Part shown: piece after piece, positions 43,743 to 51,711 of the stretch
Layout of the letters: each line of letters begins with the position of its first letter
Position numbering within the stretch: position 1 is the stretch's first letter
Assembly: GCF_900101025.1 (NCBI RefSeq)
Contig: NZ_FMUH01000005.1
Coordinates: 328,880 to 392,879 of the forward strand
Direction of reading: 5' to 3'
DNA: 64,000 nt
From: Klenkia marina
GTDB taxonomy: Bacteria > Actinomycetota > Actinomycetes > Mycobacteriales > Geodermatophilaceae
Notes under the pieces: generated by a model
Told to the model about the DNA's origin: nothing
What the model saw: only the letters and a program-made list of their open reading frames with translations
The model's database searches: none
Made by a program: the position numbers and the translations under genes

Positions 43743-44165
43743 TCATCCCCGCGCCGGGACCGCCCGCTGCAGCACGGCGACGGCTGCGGCCGCGACGGCG
43801 AGGTGCATGACCACGAGCGCCACGGCCGTGCCCCAGGTCGCGGCACCGACCAGCGCCAGGCCGACGTCGGGGACCACGGTCAGCGCCAGCACGCCCGGCA
43901 CCACCCGTGCGAGCAGACGGGCCGGGTGGGGCGAGCGGCGCACCACCCACGACCACACCGCCGTCCCTGCCAGGACACCCACCACGGAGAACGTCACGTA
44001 GCTGGCCGGCTGCAGCTGCACGGCGTCGGCCGGCGCCCCCAGCGCCACGGCCAGGACGGCGACGACCGCGGCCGCGAGGACCCCGGCGAGGGCGGCCCCT
44101 GCGCCCGCTCGCACCACCCTGCGGGTCGGCACGGAGGGACGGACGGGCGTCTGCAGTTCGGTCAT
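43743..44165 (-). CDS. Four-helix membrane protein (DUF6069-like)
   Basis: 140 residues: an N-terminal Arg-rich stretch and four hydrophobic helices ('AGVLAAAVVAVLAVALGA', 'SYVTFSVVGVLAGTAVWSWV', 'LALTVVPDVGLALVGAATW', 'VALVVMHLAVAAAAVAVL'). The order, with 'TVVPDVGL' in helix 3 and a His in helix 4, agrees with DUF6069 proteins. It converges on the tetR gene with 3 bases between stops. Function unknown. Confidence 0.78.
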   Translation of the reverse strand: MTELQTPVRPSVPTRRVVRAGAGAALAGVLAAAVVAVLAVALGAPADAVQLQPASYVTFSVVGVLAGTAVWSWVVRRSPHPARLLARVVPGVLALTVVPDVGLALVGAATWGTAVALVVMHLAVAAAAVAVLQRAVPARG

Positions 44166-44307
44166 GCCGGTCAGCCTGCTGAGCGGGCAGCCGTGCGTCG
44201 TCCTCCGTGCGGCGTCACCTGCGACGCACCTGCGTACTCGTGCCGGTGTACGCCGTGCCCCACGCCCTCGTCACCGGACGGCGGCCGCGGGCCCTAGCCT
44301 CGGCGGC

Positions 44308-45282
44308 ATGCGTGCCGTGCAGATCACCCGCTTCGGCGGCCCCGAGGTCCTCGACGTCGTCGACCTCCCCGACCCCACCCCGGCCGACGGCCAGCAGCTG
44401 TACCGGGTCACCGCGTCGGGGGTGAACTACGCCGACACCCACCAGGTCGAGGACTCGTACCTCGCCAAGCAGGAGCTGCCGCTCGTGCCGGGTGCCGAGT
44501 TCGTGGGCACGCCGGTGGACGGCGGCGAGCGCGTCGTCGGCCTGCTGCTGGGCGGCGGGGGCTACGCCGACACCGTCGCCACCGACCCGCGCATGACCTG
44601 GCCCGTGCCCGACGGGGTCTCCGACGAGCAGGCGCTGTCGCTGGTGCTGCAGGGCACCACCGCCTGGCACCTGCTGCGCACCTCCACCCACCTGGCGGCC
44701 GGTGAGTCGGTCGTGGTGATGGCCGGTGCGGGCGGTGTGGGCACGCTGGCCATCCAGCTCGCGAAGCGGTGGGGCGCCGGCCGGGTCATCGCCACGGCGT
44801 CCTCGGCCGAGAAGCGGGCGCTGGCCGAGGAGCTCGGGGCCGACGCCACCGTCGATCCCGCACTGGCCGACGACGACCCCAAGGCCTTCACCGCCGCGCT
44901 GCGCGAGGCCAACGGCGGGAAGCGCGTGGACGTCGTCCTGGAGATGACCGGCGGGAAGGTCTTCGACGGCGCCCTGTCGGCGCTGGCCCCGTTCGGCCGC
45001 ATCGCCGCCTACGGCATGGCCTCCCGCGAGGCGGCCTCGGCCGTGGCCCCGGCGTCGCTCATGGGCACCAGCCGCGCCGTCGTCGGGTTCTGGCTGGCGC
45101 ACTGCACCGCGCGGCCCGAGATGCTCGACGAGGCCATGACCGACCTGCTGGCGCTCACCGCGGCCGGCGAGCTGCGCCCGGTGATCGGCGGGCGGTACCC
45201 GATGACCGCCGTCCGCGAGGCCCACCAGGACCTCCGCTCACGCCGCAGCACCGGGAAGCTGGTCCTGGACCCCGCCCGCTGA
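44308..45282 (+). CDS. Quinone oxidoreductase-like MDR protein
   Basis: 324 residues of the medium-chain reductase superfamily without structural zinc Cys, hence quinone-oxidoreductase type: 'MRAVQITRFGGPEVLDVVDL', 'VNYADTHQVED', 'VPGAEFVGTPVDGGERVVGL', the NADPH motif 'VVMAGAGGVGTLAIQLAKRW', 'VIATASSAEKRALAEELGAD' and 'STGKLVLDPAR'. It likely reduces quinones or enones with NADPH. ATG at 44308 is the first codon of the conserved N-terminus. A perfect 16-bp hairpin follows the stop. Confidence 0.93.
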   Translation: MRAVQITRFGGPEVLDVVDLPDPTPADGQQLYRVTASGVNYADTHQVEDSYLAKQELPLVPGAEFVGTPVDGGERVVGLLLGGGGYADTVATDPRMTWPVPDGVSDEQALSLVLQGTTAWHLLRTSTHLAAGESVVVMAGAGGVGTLAIQLAKRWGAGRVIATASSAEKRALAEELGADATVDPALADDDPKAFTAALREANGGKRVDVVLEMTGGKVFDGALSALAPFGRIAAYGMASREAASAVAPASLMGTSRAVVGFWLAHCTARPEMLDEAMTDLLALTAAGELRPVIGGRYPMTAVREAHQDLRSRRSTGKLVLDPAR

Positions 45283-45299
45283 CGTCCTCCCCCACGAAG

Positions 45300-45339
45300 G
45301 TCCGTCCCCCTCCACCAACTCTCGTGGAGGGGGACGGAC
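45300..45339. terminator. Perfect 16-bp hairpin between convergent genes
   Basis: GTCCGTCCCCCTCCAC (45300-45315) and its exact complement (45324-45339) flank an 8-base loop. Lies between the quinone oxidoreductase and VWA stops; serves both strands. Confidence 0.88.
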
Positions 45340-45367
45340 GTCGATCAGGGGACCTGATCCACGCTGC

Positions 45368-46324
45368 TCAGAGCAGCCGGTTGGTCCACAGCAGCGAGAG
45401 CACCACGCCCAGGAAGGCGAACAGGATGCCGCCGCGCACGAACCAGGGGCTGATGTCCTGCGGTTCGGTCGTGTAGCCGATCTGGCTGCCCAGGTCGGCG
45501 TAGACCTGCTCGAGCTCCGACGCGCTGGCCGCCTCGGAGTAGCTGCCGCCGGTCTCGTCGGCGATCTGCTCCAGCGTGGCCCGGTCCACCGGCACGGGCT
45601 GCTCGGCGCCCTCGATCTCGACGGTGCCGAAGTCGGTGCCGAACGCGATGGTCGACACCGGGACCTCCACCCCGTTGGCCGCGGCGATCGCGTCCTCGGG
45701 GTCCTTGCCCACCGTGCTGAAGCCGTCCGAGAGCAGCACGACGCGGGCCGGCGGCGCGGCCTCGCCGGCGTCCTGCAGCGTCGCGGTGAAGTTCTGGATC
45801 GCGGTGAGCGACGTGAAGATCGCATCGCCGATCGCGGTCGCCTCGCTGAGCTGCAGGTTGTCGATGGCGACGCTGACCTGCTCGCGGTCGGTGGTCGGCG
45901 GCACGAGCGTGGTCGCCGTGCCGGAGAACGACACCAGGCCCAGGTTGATCCGCGCGGGCAGGATCTGCACGAACTCCTTGGCCGCGGTCTTCATGGCCTC
46001 GAACCGGCTGGGCTCGACGTCGGTCGCCTGCATCGACAGCGACACGTCCAGGGCCAGCATCAGGGTGGCCCGCTCGCGGGGCACCCGGACCTCGGTGGAG
46101 GGCTGGGCCAGCGACAGGATGAACGCACCGAGGCCGAGGACGACGAGGCCGAAGGCCAGGTGCCGGCGCCAGCCGGGCCGCTTGGGCACCAGCCCGCCCA
46201 GCATCGCGACGTTGGTGAACCGGGCGGCGTACTTCGCCCGCCGGCGCTGCAGCACCACGTACAGCCCGGCCAGCGCCACGACGGCGAGCAGGCCGAGCAA
46301 CCACCACGGGGCCTGCAAGCTCAT
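45368..46324 (-). CDS. VWA-domain membrane protein (BatA-like)
   Basis: 318 residues: two N-terminal membrane helices ('PWWLLGLLAVVALAGLYVVL', 'HLAFGLVVLGLGAFILSLAQ'), a von Willebrand A domain with the MIDAS set 'LALDVSLSM', 'SEATAIGDAI' and 'VVLLSDG', and a C-terminal helix 'GGILFAFLGVVLSLLW'. Position after MoxR and DUF58 matches the bacterial Bat-type operon, where MoxR ATPases act on VWA proteins. Here only one VWA gene follows. The ATG overlaps the DUF58 stop (ATGA). Confidence 0.92.
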   Translation of the reverse strand: MSLQAPWWLLGLLAVVALAGLYVVLQRRRAKYAARFTNVAMLGGLVPKRPGWRRHLAFGLVVLGLGAFILSLAQPSTEVRVPRERATLMLALDVSLSMQATDVEPSRFEAMKTAAKEFVQILPARINLGLVSFSGTATTLVPPTTDREQVSVAIDNLQLSEATAIGDAIFTSLTAIQNFTATLQDAGEAAPPARVVLLSDGFSTVGKDPEDAIAAANGVEVPVSTIAFGTDFGTVEIEGAEQPVPVDRATLEQIADETGGSYSEAASASELEQVYADLGSQIGYTTEPQDISPWFVRGGILFAFLGVVLSLLWTNRLL

Positions 46325-47250
46325 CGGACCGCTCCCCCGACCCCGGCCCGGCGGCGGTCGGCCACGAACCGGACGACGTCGGCCACCCAGTCGCGGTCGG
46401 TGCGCAACCGCAGGTGACCGGCGCCCACCCGGCGCAGGGTGCGGGCGATCTGCTCGCGCTGCGCGGCGGCGCCGGCGGCGAACCGGCGGCGCACCTCGTC
46501 GTTGCCGGTGGGCACCTCGAGCGTCTGGCCGGTCTCGGGGTCGACGACCGTCAGCAGACCGACGTCGGCCAGCTCGAGCTCGCGCGGATCGACCACCTCG
46601 ACGGCGAGCAGCTCGTGGCGCACCGAGAGCCCGCGCAGCGGCTTCTCCCAGTCGGCGTCGCCGAGGAAGTCGGAGATGACGCAGACCAGGCCGCGCCGCC
46701 GCGGCGGACGGCGCAGCGACTCCAGGGCCGCGGCGAGGTCACCCCGGCGCCCGCCCTCGGCCCGCGGGGTGGCGACGACCTGGCGCAGCATGCGGTCGGC
46801 GGCCAGCCGGCCGGGCAGCGCCGGGTACCGGTCGACCCGCTCACCCGTGGTCACCACGACGCCCAGCCGGTTGCCGTCGCGCACCGTGAGGTGGCTGACC
46901 GCGGCCAGCCCGGCGATCGCCAGGTCGCGCTTCTCGCACTCGGCCGTGCCGAAGTCCAGCGACGCCGACAGGTCGAGCACCACCCACGTCTCGAGCTCGC
47001 GGTCGGCGATGGTCTCGCGGACGTAGGGGGTCTGCGTGCGGGCGGTGGCGAACCAGTCCATGCGGCGGACGTCGTCCCCGGGGTGGTAGGACCGCGAGTC
47101 ACCCGCCTCGGTGCCCGACCCGGGCACCAGGCCGAGGTGGTCGCCCTGCAGCAGGCCGTCCAGCCGCCGCCGGACGGTCAGCTCGAGCCGGCGCAGCAGG
47201 ACGGCGGCGTCACCGCCGGCGCCGAACCGGACGGGGTCGACGGAGCTCAC
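46321..47250 (-). CDS. DUF58 domain protein of the MoxR operon
   Basis: 309 residues with the DUF58 hallmark 'DSRSYHPGDDVRRMDWFATA' (about 55-75) and a VWA-like fold after it ('ETWVVLDLSASLDFGTAECE', 'VCVISDFLGDADWEKPL'). The Asp-x-Ser-x-Ser pattern is kept. Members work with MoxR ATPases in assembly or stress functions. Both ends overlap neighbours by four bases (GTGA with moxR, ATGA with the VWA gene), so the three are translated as a unit. No membrane helix is seen, unlike many DUF58 proteins. Confidence 0.92.
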   Translation of the reverse strand: MSSVDPVRFGAGGDAAVLLRRLELTVRRRLDGLLQGDHLGLVPGSGTEAGDSRSYHPGDDVRRMDWFATARTQTPYVRETIADRELETWVVLDLSASLDFGTAECEKRDLAIAGLAAVSHLTVRDGNRLGVVVTTGERVDRYPALPGRLAADRMLRQVVATPRAEGGRRGDLAAALESLRRPPRRRGLVCVISDFLGDADWEKPLRGLSVRHELLAVEVVDPRELELADVGLLTVVDPETGQTLEVPTGNDEVRRRFAAGAAAQREQIARTLRRVGAGHLRLRTDRDWVADVVRFVADRRRAGVGGAVR

Positions 47251-48389
47251 GCGGGCTGGGGACCCTGCAGCTGCGGCCCCTGCTGCTGCGGACCCTGCTG
47301 CTGCATGCCCCACGGTGCCTGCGGCACCTGCGGGCCGCCGGGCGAGCCGGGGCCGAAGCCGCCGGACCGCTGCCGGGGCGACACCTGCGGCAACGGCACG
47401 CTCTGCACGATGCGCTTGACCACGTGGTCGGCCGGCACGCCGTCGGCCAGCGCGTCGTAGGAGAGCACGAGCCGGTGGCGCAGCACGTCGGCGGTGATGT
47501 CCAGGACGTCCTGGGGCAGCACGTAGTCGCGACCGCGGACCAGGGCCAGCGCGCGGCTGGCCGACACCAGGCCGAGCGTCGCGCGCGGGCTGGCGCCGTA
47601 GGTGACCCAGTTCGCGACGTCGGGCATCCCGTGCTCGCGCGGGGCGCGGGTGGCCACCACCAGCCGGACGACGTAGTCCACGAGCGCGTGGTGCACGAAC
47701 ACGCCGGACGCCGTGCGCTGCAGCCGGCGGAGGTCGTCGGGGCCGATTACCCTCTCCGCGTGCGGCGGGTTGGCGCCCATGCGGTAGACGATCTCGCGCT
47801 CCTCCTCGGGGCTGGGGTAGTCGACCAGCACCTTCATGAGGAAGCGGTCGCGCTGGGCCTCGGGGAGCTGGTAGACGCCCTCGCTCTCGATGGGGTTCTG
47901 CGTGGCCAGCACCAGGAAGGGGTCGGGAAGCGGGTGGGTGACCCCGCCGATGGAGACCTGCCGCTCGGCCATGACCTCCAGCAGCGCCGACTGCACCTTG
48001 GCCGGGGCGCGGTTGATCTCGTCGGTGAGGACGAAGTTGGCGAACACCGGGCCCAGCTCGGTCTCGAAGGCGTCCTGGCCGGCCTTGTAGATGCGGGTAC
48101 CGATGATGTCGGCCGGCACGAGGTCGGGGGTGAACTGCAGGCGGGCGAACGAGCCGCCGACCGCCGTCGCGAGGGTCTCGACCGCGAGGGTCTTCGCGAC
48201 GCCCGGCACGCCCTCGAGCAGCACGTGCCCGCGGGCCAGCAGCCCGACCAGCATGCGCTCGACGAGCCGCTCCTGGCCGACGATCACCCGCTTGACCTCG
48301 AACTGCACCCGCTCGAGCAGCGCCGCGTCGGTGGCGGGAGGGGTGTGCTGCGGGGTCGGGGCGGGCGAGCTGCTGGCAGCGCTGGTCAC
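47247..48389 (-). CDS. MoxR-family AAA+ ATPase
   Basis: 380 residues: Walker A 'LLEGVPGVAKTLAVETLA', Walker B 'ANFVLTDEINRAPAKVQSAL', sensor 1 'VLATQNPIESEGVYQLPEAQ', Arg finger 'DRFLMKV' and sensor 2 'GASPRATLGLVSASRAL'. The MoxR-type chaperone probably loads or remodels the VWA protein. The last 50 residues form a Gln/Pro/Gly-rich tail (repeated GPQ units), an addition not needed for AAA+ function. GTG at 48389; the gap to the NlpC/P60 stop (48390-48613) holds two hairpins and no gene. Confidence 0.94.
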   Translation of the reverse strand: MTSAASSSPAPTPQHTPPATDAALLERVQFEVKRVIVGQERLVERMLVGLLARGHVLLEGVPGVAKTLAVETLATAVGGSFARLQFTPDLVPADIIGTRIYKAGQDAFETELGPVFANFVLTDEINRAPAKVQSALLEVMAERQVSIGGVTHPLPDPFLVLATQNPIESEGVYQLPEAQRDRFLMKVLVDYPSPEEEREIVYRMGANPPHAERVIGPDDLRRLQRTASGVFVHHALVDYVVRLVVATRAPREHGMPDVANWVTYGASPRATLGLVSASRALALVRGRDYVLPQDVLDITADVLRHRLVLSYDALADGVPADHVVKRIVQSVPLPQVSPRQRSGGFGPGSPGGPQVPQAPWGMQQQGPQQQGPQLQGPQPA

Positions 48390-48522
48390 GTGGCTCCCTG
48401 GTCGAGGCGGCGGGGCAGGTGTCGGGCGACGTCGACCCCGTCGTCCAGTGTCCTACACCCGGACCGACCGCGACCGCCGGGCGCTGTCCCACCAGCCCCC
48501 GGGACTGCTACCGTGGGCGACG

Positions 48523-48554
48523 CGTCGGGCAGCTCCCCCCGTGGCTGCCCGACG
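48523..48554. other. 11-bp hairpin in the region upstream of moxR
   Basis: CGTCGGGCAGC (48523-48533) and GCTGCCCGACG (48544-48554) pair around a 10-base loop. It sits between the terminator of the NlpC/P60 gene and moxR. It may be part of that terminator region or of the moxR leader. Confidence 0.5.
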
Positions 48555-48563
48555 CCCCACGTG

Positions 48564-48601
48564 ACGAGGGCCGGTACCGCAGCTGCGGTACCGGCCCTCG
48601 T
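48564..48601 (-). terminator. 38-bp perfect palindrome after the NlpC/P60 gene
   Basis: The 38 bases are an exact palindrome with AGCT at the centre, starting 12 bases after the stop at 48614 on the minus strand. As RNA it would fold into a hairpin of about 17 pairs with a tetraloop. Good intrinsic-type terminator in a GC-rich genome. Confidence 0.85.
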
Positions 48602-48613
48602 GTCGTCGGCGGG

Positions 48614-49975
48614 TCAGGCGGTGGGGCGCACCGCACCGAAGTAGGTGGAGCCGTAGCGCATCGAGCTGACCTTGACCTGCTGACCGCTGGTCGGCGCCTC
48701 GATCATCTGCTCGTTCCCGATGTAGATGGCGACGTGGAAGATCGAGGTGTAGTCCGACCGGTTGTTGCCCCAGAAGACCAGGTCCCCGGGCTGCAGCGAG
48801 TTCGACGAGACCTGCTTGGCGCGGTTGTTCCACCACTGGTCACGGCTGGTCCCGCCGATGCGGATGCCGGCCTGGGCGTAGGCGTACTCGGTGAGCCCGG
48901 AGCAGTCGAAGCCCCAGACACCGGCGTCCTCGCCGATGCCGTTGCTCGGGCCGTTGGCCCCGCCGCCACCCCACGAGTACCAGATGCCCAGCTGCGTGCG
49001 GGCCGCGCTGATGGCGCGCTGGGCCGTGGAGGCCGAGGGCGCACCGGCGGTCCCGCCGGAGCTCCCGGCCGACCCCGAGCCGCCCGACGACCCGGACGAC
49101 CCGGAGGAAGCCGACGAGCCGGACGAGCCGGTGGACGGGCGGTTGGTCGGCGGCGTGGCGGTGACCACGGGGCCACTGGGGCGCGGCGGGGTGGCCGCGG
49201 CGGCCCGCGCGGCGGCGGCCTGCTGCTCGGCGACCTGCCGGGCGCCCTGCATCCCGTAGAGGGTCTGCTGCGCGGCGGTGAGCTGGGCCTGCAGCTGCGC
49301 GCTCTGGGCGCTCAGCGTGTCGGCCTGCGTCCGGGCCGCGGACTCCTGCGCCTGCGCGCCGGCCAGGGACTGCTCGGCCTCGGCCTGCAGGGTGGTCGCG
49401 GTGTCCAGGGCGGCGGCCGCCTGGGTCTGGGCGTCCTCGGCCTGCTGCTGCAGCGTGGTCAGGTCGTCGAGGACGTCGGAGCGCCCGGCACCGGCGGCCT
49501 CGAGCAGCGCGGCGCGCTCGACGAACTCGCTGGGGCTGCCCGAGGTGAGCAGCGACGTGATGCCGGGGTTGGTGGTGCCGTCCATGTAGCTGCTGCGAGC
49601 GAAGTCGTCGACGGCGTCCTGGCCCTGGGCGCGGGCGGCGTCGGCGGCGTCGGAGGCGGCGACCGCGGCGGCGGAGTCGGTCTGCGCCTGCTGGGCGGCG
49701 GCCTGCTTCTCCTCGTAGTCCTGCAGGGCGATCTGGGCCTGTTGGTGCGCGGCGTCGGCCGAGGCCTGGGCGGCCGCCAGCTGCGCGGAGATCGCGCCGA
49801 CGGCGGCGGCGGCCTGGTCGCGGGCCGAGGCGGCACCGGCGAGCTGGCTGTCGGTGGGGTTGGTCGGCGCGGCGCCGGCGGTCCCGGGGGCCACCCCGAG
49901 GGCCAGGGCGACGGCGACGGCGACGCCGCCTGCCCGGGCGGCCCAGCGACGGCGGGCGGACTGCTGATGGTGCAC
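48614..49975 (-). CDS. Secreted NlpC/P60 peptidoglycan hydrolase with coiled coil
   Basis: 453 residues: signal peptide (1-36, 'AGGVAVAVALALGVAPGTAG' then AAP), Ala/Gln-rich coiled coil (about 40-265), a Ser/Gly linker (about 285-325), and an NlpC/P60 domain with Cys in 'WGFDCSGLTEYAYAQAG', His in 'SIFHVAIYIG' and 'MIEAPTSG'. It resembles RipA/CwlO-type wall endopeptidases that cut the stem peptide. The coiled coil usually mediates activation by a partner, e.g. FtsEX. GTG at 49975. A 60-base structured leader precedes it. No c-di-AMP riboswitch signature is present here, unlike for the transglycosylase gene at 7.5 kb. Confidence 0.93.
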   Translation of the reverse strand: MHHQQSARRRWAARAGGVAVAVALALGVAPGTAGAAPTNPTDSQLAGAASARDQAAAAVGAISAQLAAAQASADAAHQQAQIALQDYEEKQAAAQQAQTDSAAAVAASDAADAARAQGQDAVDDFARSSYMDGTTNPGITSLLTSGSPSEFVERAALLEAAGAGRSDVLDDLTTLQQQAEDAQTQAAAALDTATTLQAEAEQSLAGAQAQESAARTQADTLSAQSAQLQAQLTAAQQTLYGMQGARQVAEQQAAAARAAAATPPRPSGPVVTATPPTNRPSTGSSGSSASSGSSGSSGGSGSAGSSGGTAGAPSASTAQRAISAARTQLGIWYSWGGGGANGPSNGIGEDAGVWGFDCSGLTEYAYAQAGIRIGGTSRDQWWNNRAKQVSSNSLQPGDLVFWGNNRSDYTSIFHVAIYIGNEQMIEAPTSGQQVKVSSMRYGSTYFGAVRPTA

Positions 49976-50036
49976 GGTGCACGGACCTCCACGTGCCGCG
50001 CGGCGGTCCGCGGGTCACGCGGTCCACCGCGGGGCT

Positions 50037-50096
50037 CTCGACCTCACGGGACACCGCCACGACAGCGGTGCCACGTGTCCCGTCGTCCAGGTCGAG
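50037..50096 (-). ncRNA. Structured leader element upstream of the NlpC/P60 gene
   Basis: An outer stem (50037-50044 with 50089-50096, 8 pairs) and an inner stem (50046-50054 with 50075-50083, 9 pairs) are joined by an asymmetric internal loop (1 and 5 bases); a competing CACCGC/GCGGTG pairing sits inside. It lies 60 bases before the GTG of the hydrolase gene. Could be a cis-regulatory RNA or a second terminator for the ligase gene upstream. Confidence 0.45.
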
Positions 50097-50105
50097 GGAG
50101 GGCTT

Positions 50106-50139
50106 GACCGGGTCTCACCCGCGGGGGTGAGACCCGGTC
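50106..50139 (-). terminator. Perfect 15-bp hairpin after the acyl-CoA synthetase gene
   Basis: Arms 50106-50120 and 50125-50139 pair perfectly around a 4-base loop, 3 bases after the synthetase stop at 50143 (minus strand). Terminates that gene before the NlpC/P60 leader. Confidence 0.88.
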
Positions 50140-50142
50140 GGG

Positions 50143-51678
50143 TCAGTTGACCTGGCGTTCCTGGCCCGACCAGAAGTCCTGCCGGAGCTTGAACTTCTGG
50201 ATCTTGCCCGTGGCCGTGCGCGGGATGGCCTCGCGGAACTCCACCTTCTTGGGCAGCTTGTAGCCGGCGAGCCTGGTGCGGCAGTGCGCGATCAGCTCGG
50301 CCTCGGTGACCGTCTGCCCCTCGGCCAGCACGACCAGCGCGGTGACCATCTCGCCCCACTTCTCGTCCGGGACGCCGATCACGGCGACCTCGGCCACGGC
50401 GGGGTGGCTGAACACCGCGTCCTCGACCTCGATCGAGGACACGTTCTCGCCGCCGGTGATGATCACGTCCTTCTTGCGGTCGGAGATCGTCAAGTACCCG
50501 CCCTCGTCGACCGAGCCGCCGTCGCCGGTGTGGAACCAGCCGCCCTCGAGCGCCTCGGCCGAGGCCTCCGGGTTGTCCCAGTACCCCTCCAGCACGGTGT
50601 TGCCCCGGGCCAGGACCTCACCGGACTCGCTGACCCGGATCCGTGTCCCGAGCGCGGGGACCCCGGCGCGGGCCAGGTTCTTGGCCCGGTCGAGCGGGTC
50701 GAGGTGGTCGTCCTCGGCACGCGGCCGGTTGACCGTCAGCAGCGGCGAGGTCTCGGTGAGGCCGTAGATCTGGTTGAACTCCCAGCCCAGCTCGGCCTCC
50801 ACCCGGGCGATGGTGCGCGAGGGCGGCGGCGCACCGGCCACCACGATGCGCATGCGGTCGCGACCGGGCACCGGGCCGTCGAGCTCGGCGGCGGCGTCGA
50901 GGGTGGCGTTCCAGACCGCGGGTGCGCCGGCGGCGAAGGTGAGCCCGTGCTCCTCGACCCGGCGCAGGATCTCCGGCCCGTCGACCTTGCGCAGCGCCAC
51001 CTGCTTCACACCCAGACCCGCGGCGGCGTACAGCAGACCCCAGCCGTTGCAGTGGAACATCGGCAGCGTGTGCAGGTAGGCGTCGCGGTCGGACAGCTGC
51101 ATGTGCAGCCCGAAGGTCACCGCGTTGATCCAGATGTTGCGGTGGGTGATCTGCACGCCCTTGGGCCGCGCCGTCGTCCCCGAGGTGTAGTTGATCGTGG
51201 CGGTGGCGTCCTCGTCGGGCTCGGCCCACTCCCGCGGCGCGGTCCCGTGGTCCAGCAGCTGCTCGTACTCCTCGCCCAGCACGAACCGGTGCGGGGCCGT
51301 GACGCCCGACAGCGCCGCGTCGACCTCGGGGTCGACCATGAGCACCGAGGCCCCGCAGTGCTCGACGATGTAGCGGACCTCCTCGGCCGCCAGCCGGAAG
51401 TTGATCGGCACGCACACCCGCCCGTGCGAGGGCACCGACAGCAGCATCTCCAGCAGCCGGGCCGAGTTGTGGCTCACCACCGCCACCCGCTCGCCCTCGC
51501 CGACGCCGAGCCGGTCCAGCCCCGCGGCCAACGCCCGCCCGCGGCGGGCCACGTCGCGGTAGCTCAGCTCACCCAGCGACGGGGCCGGCTGGTCGGGCTC
51601 GTCGACGACGCCGACCCGGTCGCCGTAGACCAGCTCGGCACGGTCGATGAAGTCGCGGGTGGTCAAGGGGACGCGCAT
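50143..51678 (-). CDS. Fatty acid-CoA ligase (AMP-forming)
   Basis: 511 residues of the ANL superfamily: AMP motif 'TINYTSGTTARPKGVQITH', 'HTLPMFHCNGWGLLYAAAGL', 'NQIYGLTETSPLLTVN', 'GGWFHTGDGGSVDEGGYLTI', 'SDRKKDVIITGGENVSSIEV' and the catalytic Lys at 'PRTATGKIQKFKLR'. It activates a carboxylic acid as acyl-CoA with ATP, medium- or long-chain by family resemblance. The ATG at 51678 precedes the conserved 'TTRDFIDRAELVYGDR'. It may supply acyl-CoAs for the dehydrogenase and hydratase genes elsewhere in the window (inference). Terminated by the hairpin at 50106. Confidence 0.93.
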   Translation of the reverse strand: MRVPLTTRDFIDRAELVYGDRVGVVDEPDQPAPSLGELSYRDVARRGRALAAGLDRLGVGEGERVAVVSHNSARLLEMLLSVPSHGRVCVPINFRLAAEEVRYIVEHCGASVLMVDPEVDAALSGVTAPHRFVLGEEYEQLLDHGTAPREWAEPDEDATATINYTSGTTARPKGVQITHRNIWINAVTFGLHMQLSDRDAYLHTLPMFHCNGWGLLYAAAGLGVKQVALRKVDGPEILRRVEEHGLTFAAGAPAVWNATLDAAAELDGPVPGRDRMRIVVAGAPPPSRTIARVEAELGWEFNQIYGLTETSPLLTVNRPRAEDDHLDPLDRAKNLARAGVPALGTRIRVSESGEVLARGNTVLEGYWDNPEASAEALEGGWFHTGDGGSVDEGGYLTISDRKKDVIITGGENVSSIEVEDAVFSHPAVAEVAVIGVPDEKWGEMVTALVVLAEGQTVTEAELIAHCRTRLAGYKLPKKVEFREAIPRTATGKIQKFKLRQDFWSGQERQVN

Positions 51679-51711
51679 GCCGGCTCCGGGAGGTCGGGGC
51701 CGACCCGGGGG

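Noticed and set aside
46321..48492. One 723-residue minus-strand protein spanning DUF58 and beyond
   Set aside because: Upstream of 47250 the frame is a shadow of MoxR; DUF58 begins at GTG 47250.
49976..50140. Second c-di-AMP riboswitch before the NlpC/P60 gene
   Set aside because: The AGCTAAC signature and GGTGAAtCC block are absent; only hairpins are seen.
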